A stretch of DNA of 64,000 nucleotides. Source: Arcticibacter sp041902385. GTDB lineage: Bacteria; Bacteroidota; Bacteroidia; Sphingobacteriales; Sphingobacteriaceae. The notes below the pieces were generated by a model. The model was given only the letters and a program-made list of their open reading frames with translations, was not told where the DNA came from and did no database searches. Position numbers and translations under genes: made by a program. The stretch lies in assembly GCF_041902385.1 (NCBI RefSeq), contig NZ_CP169244.1, forward strand, positions 124,001 to 188,000, read 5' to 3'. Positions 55,175 to 62,724 of the stretch are shown here, in pieces. Every line of letters starts with the position of its first letter. The stretch's first letter is position 1.

Positions 55175-56713
55175 CTATCTCGAATAGAACAGACCCACTT
55201 CACTTACTATGGGATTAGCCCGAGACGACTCGATAACCAATCGCAGCTTCTCTGCACCAACAGGCGAAAAACGAAGGATTCGCTTATAGCCAACCGTTGT
55301 CCCATCTGTCACCTTTTTCCACTTACCTCCCTGAAACACATCCAGTCGAAACCGTTCTATGCGCTGACCTTTCCTGATGTTCTCCTGCAGGACAAGCAAA
55401 TTAAATTCCTTCTCCGTTTTCAAGCTGAATACTAGTTGCGGAGTAGTGTTGCCGTCCTTTGCCGTCCACGCTGTCTCATCATTGCCGTCGGTAAGTTTCC
55501 TGATAACAGCAGAGCTTGCCCCTTCCACCACAGCATCCTGCAATACGTTATCTCTGAAGACCTCGTCAATTTTTCTTCTGAATCCCTCCAGGGCCCTCAA
55601 GTCGCTGTCGCTCAAAAGCCCCCGCTTATCAGGCGGAATATTGAGCAGCAGCACCCCGTTCCTTCCTACCGAACTAAAATAGATATCCAGAAGCTTATCA
55701 GCATTTTTTACTTCACTGTCTTCCTTTTCATGATAAAACCACCCCGGGCGGATAGACACGTCGATCTCTGCCGGATACCATACCAGGCTCTTAGCCTTAA
55801 GAAGCTTCTCACGGCTCCCAAGGTCTTCCTCCATCATGTTCATAGGAGCAAAACCGGCCTCCTTTTGAGAATTGGCAGCGACATTTTCCTGCACCAGAGC
55901 ATCACCAGGAACAACACTCCATTCCGTTTCCCGCCCGTATCCCGATTCCGTACCTACCCAGCGCACGTCGGGCCCCATTACGGCAATCACTGCCGAGGGC
56001 TGAAGTTTCCGGATCAGCGCATACCAGCGGTTAAAATCATACACCTGCTTCTTCCCTTCAGGCCCCTCTCCGTTCGCACCGTCGAACCACACCTCGTCTA
56101 CCTTCCCGTAATTGCTCAGAAGTTCCGTCAGCTGATTAATAAAATAGTCATTGTAACCAGGTGTGCCGAACGACTTATTGTTCCGGTCCCATGGCGAGAG
56201 GTACACGCCAAAGCCTACCCCGAATTCCCGGCACGCCTCGGCAACTTCCTTTACGACGTCGCCCTTCCCCAATTTCCAGGGACTGCTTTTAACAGAATGA
56301 TCAGTATAGGCCGAGGGCCACAGGCAAAAGCCGTCGTGATGCTTTGCTGTGAGGATCACCTGCTTAAAGCCCGCCGCCTTGCAGGCCCCGATCCACTGCC
56401 TGGCATCAAGATCAGAGGGATTAAACAAACCCGGATCTTCACCGCCATCGCCCCACTCGCGCCCGGTAAACGTATTAATACCAAAGTGGAGAAAGGCGGT
56501 GAGCTCCAGCTTCTGCCACCTCAGCTGCCGTGCAGAAGGAACGACCTTTACAGCCTTACGAATAATATCAGCCTGCGTATCCGATGCATCGATCTTGACA
56601 AAACTTTTTTTATCGATGACCTGAGACTGTCCTCTCTGCCCGAACAGCAGAAAATATACCGCCAAAACGAAAACTGCCGGTGTGCGTCGTATTTTCAATA
56701 GTCGATGATCCAT
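55175..56713 (-). CDS. Alpha-L-fucosidase, GH29 (subfamily B-like) with C-terminal discoidin-type domain
   Basis: This 512-residue secreted fucosidase has a signal at about 11-31 (TPAVFVLAVYFLLFGQRGQSQ). The barrel contains LELTAFLHFGINTFTG, TAKHHDGFCLWPS (122-134) and the nucleophile Asp211 in DEVWFDGANGEGP. The region after about 385 resembles an F5/8-type (CBM32-like) domain (LTDGNDETAWTAKDGNTTPQLVFSL). The short barrel plus this module is the layout of alpha-1,3/1,4-specific GH29-B enzymes, unlike the broader first fucosidase at 33.8-35.2 kb. The two may divide core and antennary fucose between them. It is the first gene of the PUL block and has a repeated 18-bp motif upstream. Confidence 0.92.
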   Translation of the reverse strand: MDHRLLKIRRTPAVFVLAVYFLLFGQRGQSQVIDKKSFVKIDASDTQADIIRKAVKVVPSARQLRWQKLELTAFLHFGINTFTGREWGDGGEDPGLFNPSDLDARQWIGACKAAGFKQVILTAKHHDGFCLWPSAYTDHSVKSSPWKLGKGDVVKEVAEACREFGVGFGVYLSPWDRNNKSFGTPGYNDYFINQLTELLSNYGKVDEVWFDGANGEGPEGKKQVYDFNRWYALIRKLQPSAVIAVMGPDVRWVGTESGYGRETEWSVVPGDALVQENVAANSQKEAGFAPMNMMEEDLGSREKLLKAKSLVWYPAEIDVSIRPGWFYHEKEDSEVKNADKLLDIYFSSVGRNGVLLLNIPPDKRGLLSDSDLRALEGFRRKIDEVFRDNVLQDAVVEGASSAVIRKLTDGNDETAWTAKDGNTTPQLVFSLKTEKEFNLLVLQENIRKGQRIERFRLDVFQGGKWKKVTDGTTVGYKRILRFSPVGAEKLRLVIESSRANPIVSEVGLFYSR

Positions 56714-56725
56714 CTATCTAACTTA

Positions 56726-56807
56726 ATCATAATAGTCAAACTGCCCTTTGCGATTTCGCCCCGCGCCTCTTTGAGGTCCCGGGTCAGTGATCACAATAGT
56801 CAAATTG
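56726..56807 (-). promoter_or_regulatory. Two 18-bp direct repeats upstream of the GH29-lacZ operon
   Basis: ATCATAATAGTCAAACTG (56726-56743) and ATCACAATAGTCAAATTG (56790-56807) differ at 2 of 18 positions and have start points 64 bp apart. The nearer copy is 13 bp from the GH29 start codon. The spacing is about six helical turns, as expected for a regulator bound twice on one face of the DNA. Confidence 0.5.
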
Positions 56808-57043
56808 TATCTCCCTTTCCAAGTCAAACCTCCCACCCTATATCCCTGTCGTTCCAGGGAGGCGTTAGTACCACGCTCGTTTTAAAATAGCAGTTCTGTT
56901 CACGGCAGCCCTGGACGATGGGGCGCTGACAACAGGCTCCAGAGCATTTTCAGCACCTGTATCATTTTCCTCAGCTCTTTTCAAAATTACTTCTCAACTC
57001 TTAAAATTCTTATCTACTTTTAGTAACGATTTAATGCTCTACT

Positions 57044-57268
57044 ATGGCCAGCTACAAAACTATCGAATACACAGATGTGGAGGAGTTCCAGGAGGAACTA
57101 AATAAAGAGTGTCGGCTCGGCGTTTACCGTGTCGTCTCCTCCAACGCACATTACAACCCCAAAGCTCAAACTACGGTATACTTCGCGCTTTTAGAAATGC
57201 AAGGGCCGGGTGATCTTCTATACGACATCAACCAGGAGCTGCAATACCTCTCCTCTAAATCCGATTAA
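57044..57268 (+). CDS. Small hypothetical protein (74 aa)
   Basis: I do not recognise this protein. It starts MASYKTIEYTDVEEFQEEL, is acidic and soluble, and has no signal or membrane segment. Codon use looks normal. It is followed 23 bp later by an 11-bp-stem terminator, and a weak -7 match (TACTTTTA, 57015-57022) lies upstream, so a real single-gene unit is likely. It diverges from the GH29 gene across a 330-bp gap that holds the 18-bp direct repeats. Confidence 0.65.
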   Translation: MASYKTIEYTDVEEFQEELNKECRLGVYRVVSSNAHYNPKAQTTVYFALLEMQGPGDLLYDINQELQYLSSKSD

Positions 57269-57290
57269 CAACAAGAAGCTCACGCTAAAG

Positions 57291-57346
57291 AAAAACACTC
57301 ATGAGCTGTGCTCATAAACAGGAGGTCAAGCTGATTGAGTGTTTTT
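57291..57346 (+). terminator. Terminator after the 74-aa gene
   Basis: AAAAACACTCA (57291-57301) and TGAGTGTTTTT (57336-57346) form a perfect 11-bp stem that ends in T5. The loop contains a second small hairpin, ATGAGC-TGT-GCTCAT. Confidence 0.8.
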
Positions 57347-57913
57347 GTGTCCAATAAAACTTAGCGAAGCGATCTCATTGAGGGCCTTCAAAAAGCAATT
57401 AATCATCTCAATAAGCCAAATACACTTTCACCAAAAAAGCGTTCTTCTGTCTTCTCGCCCTGCACATGATTGGGGCATCAGGTCTTTGAGAAAGAGAGAG
57501 GGGCACAATCGCAGGAGAACCTTTTGCCGACCAGTCAGGCGACTGGGGAATAAGATTAAATTGGGCGATGGTTGCCTCCTAACGCCCCTCGGAGCGCAAA
57601 CATACAGGCCCACGAAACGTTCAAGAGTACTCGGCAATGGAACTAAAAGAGAAGCAAGATCATCTCAACGACCATAGAGAAGCGATGATCCTAAAGAAGC
57701 TAGAAAGCATAACACTCTTAATAAACATCACAAAGCAATTTCTCCAAGTCCATTAAAAACCAGTGCCGCATAGGCATCAACCCTCAGAAAAAAGAGACCT
57801 ATAGCGCAGAAAAGCACTACAAATGATAAGCAAAAAACGAATACGGATTCCCGCCCCATAAGAAGGCAAAGAAGCCGTATTCCATATCAGCGCGGGAGCG
57901 CTGTTTGTGTTAA
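57347..57913. other. 567-bp intergenic region with a possible 39-aa ORF and hairpins
   Basis: No convincing gene is present. A 39-codon plus-strand ORF (57637-57756, MELKEKQDHLNDHREAMILK...) reads like a helical peptide but has no visible start signals. GAATACGG (57839-57846) pairs with CCGTATTC (57875-57882). CAGCGC-GGGA-GCGCTG (57888-57903) follows the RRM gene stop on the minus strand and may end its transcript. Overlapping frames on both strands at 57.4-57.7 kb look spurious. Confidence 0.4.
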
Positions 57914-58261
57914 TTATTCCTCGCCGGAATTTCTATCCTCGTAACTTCTGCTGTAGCCGCCTTTATTAAAGCCGCCACCACGATTGCCGCCGAAACCACC
58001 TCTGCGGTTATTGTTCTGAACTTTCTCCTCTGCCTGCGCTACAGCAATAGCGCGGCCATAGATTTCCAGACCGTTAAGATCTGCTATTGCCTTCCGGGCT
58101 TGCTCGTCGTCCGGCATTTCAACAAAGCCGAAGCCCTTTTTCTTACCGGTTTCCTTATCAAGTACTAGTTTAACCGAAGAAACTTCACCATATTCTTCAA
58201 ATGTCTCCCGGATGTCGTTTTCTTCCAGTTTAAAAGGCAGACTTGCCACGAAAATTTTCAT
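57914..58261 (-). CDS. RRM-domain RNA-binding protein (small, Gly-rich tail)
   Basis: This 115-residue protein has one RNA recognition motif. RNP-2 is KIFVASLPF (2-10) and RNP-1 is KKGFGFVEMP (about 41-50). The C terminus is a glycine- and arginine-rich tail (GGFGGNRGGGFNKGGYSRS) like those of cyanobacterial and Bacteroidota cold-shock RNA-binding proteins, which act as RNA chaperones. The 145 bp upstream are AT-rich with a long 5' leader, as often seen for cold-regulated genes, though no cold-shock box was identified. Confidence 0.93.
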   Translation of the reverse strand: MKIFVASLPFKLEENDIRETFEEYGEVSSVKLVLDKETGKKKGFGFVEMPDDEQARKAIADLNGLEIYGRAIAVAQAEEKVQNNNRRGGFGGNRGGGFNKGGYSRSYEDRNSGEE

Positions 58262-58406
58262 TGTAGTAATTTGTTTGAGAGTTAGGGGGAATGGAGTATG
58301 AATTATTTATTAATTGTGATTGTTATCGGAGATAAGTTTTTTTGTTCAGACAGATGCGTTAAATTTCCTACAAGATACAAAGAATTATCTTTCCAAATAA
58401 TTTTTT

Positions 58407-59743
58407 TTAAAATTGAAGTATAAATACTGAACCCTCCCCTTCTCGCGACTGAACCTGTATATTTCCCTTGTGCAGAAGCATAATCTGTTTACATAAACTT
58501 AAGCCAATGCCACTGCCGGTTTTCTTAGTACTAAAAAAGGGCACAAAGATCTGTTCCTGAATCTCCTGCGATATTCCGTAGCCGTTATCTGCCACCTGAA
58601 TGATCGTCCTTTTTCCCGCAGTCTGACTGGCCGAAAGCGAGATCAGGGGAGCCAACTTTTCCTTTACCGCGTCTATTGAATTGACAACCAGATTGATCAG
58701 TACCTGCTCAATCAGGTTCGTATCCACCTCCAGCTGCAAACCGGGGTCCTTGAGGATGATATCCAACTCAATATCCTTATTTTCCAGCGTCGGTTGCATC
58801 AGCTGGTACAAATTCTCGAACAAGTCGCGAACGTAGACGGTCTTCAGGTTTAGGGTCTTAATCTTATTCAGCGTTCGGTAAGTCTCCGCAAAACGAAGGA
58901 GCCCCTCACTCCTGCGCTTGATCGCCTCTATTCCCACGCGGATGTCATCAGTTGTGCAGGGATCTTCAGCAGGATTCGAAGCAGAGCCCTCCAGCCGCGT
59001 TTTCAACGTGTCTGCCAATGAAGAGATTGGAGCCACCGAGTTCATGATCTCGTGAGTCAGCACACTTAACAGCTTTTGCCACGCTTTCGCCTCAGTCTCA
59101 TCCAGCGCCTCGTTGATATTCTGAAAAGCCACCAGCTTATATTTTTTCCCTCCGTTTGAAACGCCGTCGCAGAGAGCAGCACCTTAAACGATGCAGACTC
59201 CGGATGAATGGAAACAATCTTGTTCTCCCCCGGAGTCAAGCTCAGCACCTCCCTGTAGAGCACCTTATCCCGATGGTTAAGCGAGTGAATGCCTTTTAAA
59301 TAAGGCAGTCGCAAAAGCTTTTTCAGCGACTCATTCATCCAAAGCACGTCCCCGTCTGCCTCTTCATACGACAAGATCCCCGTTTCGAGCATTTCCAGGA
59401 TCCGCTGGAGGTATTGATATTGCGTCTCCTTCTCTCTCGAAATACGTTTCAGGATGGCATTAATACAATTAAAGCCCTTGCGGAGAGGCCGAAGGTTAGC
59501 CGGAGCATGCCGAATATCAAAATTCCTCGAAAAGTCACGATAGTGAACGGCCTCCACGAAGTCATTGATCTCATAATACACTTCCAGCTGCCACTTGCAC
59601 AAGCGATAGATCAGATAGATCAGAACCGGCACCATTAAAAAAAGGTAGCTGTACAGCCCCTTCACAATCAGCCACGCCGTTACAGCAGTACACACAAACA
59701 GCAAAAGCACCCGGGCAATAATGATCCATTGAATTCTGTACAT
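58407..59743 (-). CDS. NtrB-like sensor histidine kinase (one frameshift)
   Basis: With one base restored this is 445 residues. Two membrane helices lie at the N terminus (about 5-50; IIIARVLLLFVCTAVTAWLIV, YLFLMVPVLIYLIYRL). A PAS-like region follows (about 110-200; LEMLETGILSYEEADGDVLWMNESLKKL), then HisKA (SVLTHEIMNSVAPISSLADTL) and HATPase (NLVVNSIDA, DNGYGI, GSGIGLSLCKQ). The frame breaks at the T6 run 59142-59147 (A6 coding): TEGK should continue KYKLVAFQNINEALDE. The NtrB-type His box predicts a sigma-54 activator partner, and one is encoded 1.1 kb upstream on the same strand. Confidence 0.9.
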
Positions 59744-60278
59744 GCTGGAGAGAGGTTCTGTATCTTGATAGGACGCTTTTATCTTTTAAGCTTCAGCGAG
59801 TTTACAAAAAATGACGCAATTGCGCAATAAAGTCTCGTGCCGAGTTCGCTTCATCTCCTGTAAAGACGATTCCCGCAGCTTGGGTGTTACACAGGGTTCA
59901 AGTCTTATCTGTACAACGACTGTCACGTTTAAAACACAATCCGTATTCAGAACCACCGTCTGCCCTCACTCCATCAGCATATTTTCGAAGCCCTCAATAA
60001 TAGAATGCAATGATTCTCCGTATATCATTTCAGCGCTTTCAATCGTCTGATCCTGCACTAATTTCAGAAGCTTATCTTTTCCCCCCTTCAGAGGCAATTC
60101 TTAGAGGTTCAATTCCGCCGTCTCTCCGCGGAGACAGTCTTAATGAAATGATTAATTTAGCGGATCACCGTCGGTTTTGCAGGTCAAATAGAGCGGGTTT
60201 AAAACAACTGCGTACAAAGGCCGATTCACAAAACTAATGATGAGTAATTTAAAGATTGATAGGCCGGCTTTTTTTCAG
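59744..60278. other. 535-bp intergenic region
   Basis: No convincing coding frame or RNA gene was found before tRNA-Gly. TCTCCGCGGAGA at 60123-60134 is a 12-bp perfect palindrome. A 79-codon plus-strand frame at 59811-60050 has unusual composition (Cys/Ser/Thr-rich) and no start signals. Confidence 0.4.
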
Positions 60279-60351
60279 AGCGAAAGACGAGATTCGAACT
60301 CGCGACCCCAACCTTGGCAAGGTTGTGCTCTACCAACTGAGCTACTTTCGC
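60279..60351 (-). tRNA. tRNA-Gly (anticodon GCC)
   Basis: On the minus strand the acceptor GCGAAAG pairs with CTTTCGC, with discriminator T. The D-arm contains AGCTCAGTTGGTAGAGC. The anticodon stem CAACC/GGTTG encloses TTGCCAA (anticodon GCC), and the T-arm is GTTCGAATC. It spans 73 nt with no encoded CCA. Confidence 0.97.
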
Positions 60352-60432
60352 TTGTATTACCCCTGCGGGGGCCACAAATATAGGCACTAAAAAACAAATC
60401 GCAAGGAGAAATTTAATTATTACCCGAACCCC

Positions 60433-60463
60433 TTGATAATTAAAGAATACCGGGTTACATTTA
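60433..60463 (+). promoter_or_regulatory. Bacteroidota primary-sigma promoter for the lipoprotein gene
   Basis: TTG (60433-60435), a 20-nt spacer, then TACATTTA (60456-60463), one base from TAnnTTTG. The start codon of the next gene is 30 nt downstream. Confidence 0.55.
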
Positions 60464-60493
60464 CAAACCGGGCAACCAAATAACCTAACAACA

Positions 60494-60877
60494 ATGAAAA
60501 CACTGCTCCTGTCTGTCCTTATCGCACTGAGCTTAGCGAGCTGCAAGAAAGTACCCTACTACGGAACCGCCTCCATCAAAGTTACCAGCACTGCACCCAA
60601 TCCCGATATTTATATTGCCCTCTATCAGGGATGGATCAACCCGGCCCCCAAAGACCTCATCGATCCAGAAAACGGCTATTACTGTCTCGGAGTAGTGAAC
60701 AAGTCGGAAGACTCGCAAAAGCTGCCTCTCGGAGCTTACACCGTCCTCGTGGTCGACAAGAACAACTTCGTATACTCGTTCAAAAAGTTCGTGATTAATG
60801 ATGGCGATGATATCAAGATCGAGAAACAGCTCGACCAAACCGGAAGCTACCGGACCTTCGCCCTCGACGGATGGTAA
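60494..60877 (+). CDS. Small putative lipoprotein (127 aa)
   Basis: The lipobox LASC (MKTLLLSVLIALSLASCKK, acylated Cys17) indicates a lipid-anchored protein, and KK after the Cys does not suggest retention. The rest looks like one small beta-sandwich (TASIKVTSTAPNPDIYIALYQGW, LPLGAYTVLVVDKNNFVYSF), similar in feel to carboxypeptidase-regulatory or Ig-like folds. No named family is recognised. It is convergent with the NtrC-type gene, whose stop lies 9 bp away, and has its own promoter. Confidence 0.75.
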   Translation: MKTLLLSVLIALSLASCKKVPYYGTASIKVTSTAPNPDIYIALYQGWINPAPKDLIDPENGYYCLGVVNKSEDSQKLPLGAYTVLVVDKNNFVYSFKKFVINDGDDIKIEKQLDQTGSYRTFALDGW

Positions 60878-60886
60878 ACGACTCTT

Positions 60887-62241
60887 CTAAATGTCATACT
60901 TACTCAGCCTGCGGTACAAGGCCGTCCTGGTAATTCCAAGCTCCTTCGCAGCACGGCTGATATTCCCCTGATGCTTCTCAATCACCCGCATAATGGTGTT
61001 CTTCTCCAGGTTCTCAAGGTTCGTATCTTCCTGTTGCTGCGTCATACTGCTTGCCGATTCAATAGGCGAAAAGATAAGATCACCCGCTGACAGCCTGTTC
61101 CCTTCCGACATGATCACCGCCCGTTCAATGGTGTATTGAAGCTCACGCACATTCCCCGGAAAATGATACTGCATCAGCTTGTCTATCGCCCTCCCGTCAA
61201 GCTCAGGCAAACTCTTCATATATTTAGCCGAATAGATCCTGATGAAGTGATTAGCCAGTAAAATAACGTCCGCTCCCCTCTTCCGCAAAGGCGGCACCAT
61301 GATCTCAACCGTATTGATCCGGTAGATCAGGTCTTTACGGAAGCGACTATCACTCGCCAGTTCATGCAGGGGCACGTTGGTCGCACAGATCAGCCTGATG
61401 TCTACAGGGACAGTATCGTTGCTTCCCAGCTTCTGTATCCTGCGGTTCTGCAAAACCGTCAGCAGTTTGGCCTGCTGCTGCAGACTGATATTTCCGATCT
61501 CATCAAGAAAGAGCGTCCCCCCGTTAGCCGCTTCAAATCTTCCTGTCCTATCTTCGCGAGCGTCGGTAAAAGCTCCTTTTTATGGCCGAACAGCTCACTC
61601 TCAAAAAGCGTTTCAGTAAGCGCCCCCACGTCCACCTTCACAAAGGGCTTCTCCTTGCGCAGCGACTGCTGATGGATGGCTTGCGCAATCAGGTCCTTCC
61701 CCGTTCCATTTTCGCCCAGGATCAGAATGTTCGCATCGGTAGGCGCAATCTTCCTGACTTTGTAGAAAATGTCTTCCATCGCCTCCGACTCACCGATGAT
61801 CGGCGTGGCATTGTCCTCCTGCTGAATGGTCTTCTTCTTTCCCGGCGACTTGGCCTGATGCTCAAGCGCCTCCTCGATCGTTTGCAGCAGCTTCTCATTC
61901 TGCCAGGGCTTTACCACAAAGTCCGAAGCACCTTCTTTTAACGAGCGGACAGCCAAATCAATCCCTCCATAGGCAGTGATCATAATCACCGCCGCAGCAG
62001 GGTGAAGCTGCTTCACCTTCCGAAGCCAGAACAGGCCCTCGTTCCCTGTATTGATGGAGCTCTTGAAGTTCATGTCAAGCAGGATCAGGTCATATCGTGT
62101 AGCTGCAAGAAGAGAAGGAATATTCTCCGGATTCTTGTCTGTCACCACTTCTTTAGCCTGCGGTTTAAGTAACAACCGGACGGCCGTCAGAACATCCGGA
62201 TCATCATCTACCACAAGTACAGAGGCGTGTTTTAACTGCAT
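60887..62241 (-). CDS. NtrC-family sigma-54-dependent response regulator (one frameshift)
   Basis: I start at MQLKHASVLVVDDDPDV. With one base restored it is 451 residues. The receiver (about 1-125) has Asp in LILLDMNFKSSINTGNEG, with an insertion after the phosphorylation site. The AAA+ domain (about 145-375) has Walker A GENGTGKD. The frame breaks within 61575-61581 in GHKK, and the corrected sequence continues GAFTDAREDRTGRFEAANGG, then TLFLDEIGN. The sigma-54 loop is GAFTDA. The Fis-type helix-turn-helix ends the protein (NISRAAKELGITRTALYRRLSKY). The NtrB-like kinase at 58.4-59.7 kb is the obvious partner. Confidence 0.92.
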
Positions 62242-62724
62242 AAGTTTATAGGTGAAAACCAAAAATACACATTATTATCATCAATACACTCCCCTCCGCG
62301 TGGAACAGGAGCCGTACCGACGCCTCTTCAAAGACGATAAAAACAAAAAAACGTTACAGGCCGGCAGCAATACCAGCGTTCGCGGAACATCTTCCCCCGG
62401 AAAATCACCAGCTAAGACCCCTCCCCAGGGAGCTCAGAATCCCGCCGCTGCGACAAATCAAGACGTTTTCAGAAGCGCTCTTCCCGGGCAGATATTGATT
62501 CTGTCTGTTTCAGTTATAATCATATATCCTTCTTTTGCGGGCATCTGTAGGTCTAAGTATCCTCGAACGGTTGTACGTCGAGTATCCCTTCCTGGGAACG
62601 TCTGGAAACCTTTTGACGTCGCAACGCTGGATCGGTCGTCCCAGTTGTATGAATTGTACGCCCAGGACAACCAAGTCCAGTGTTAACGCAACAGACTCCT
62701 CTCCAGTCCAGCAGAAGGAATGGT
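62242..62724. other. 483-bp gap between NtrC-type gene and GH127
   Basis: This lies upstream of the NtrC-type gene and downstream of the GH127 gene. A 144-codon plus-strand frame (62252-62686) covers most of it but has no recognisable domain, and its composition (Pro/Ala/Arg-rich) looks like chance. I see no clear terminator or promoter. Confidence 0.4.

Noticed and set aside
57339..57677. 112-codon plus-strand frame and a 69-codon minus-strand frame over the same bases
   Set aside because: They overlap on opposite strands, start inside a terminator, and neither resembles a known family.
59811..60050. 79-codon plus-strand frame
   Set aside because: Cys/Ser/Thr-rich, no start signals, and no family resemblance.
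62252..62686. 144-codon plus-strand frame between the NtrC-type gene and GH127
   Set aside because: No recognisable domain, no ribosome or promoter signal, and composition like random GC-rich DNA.
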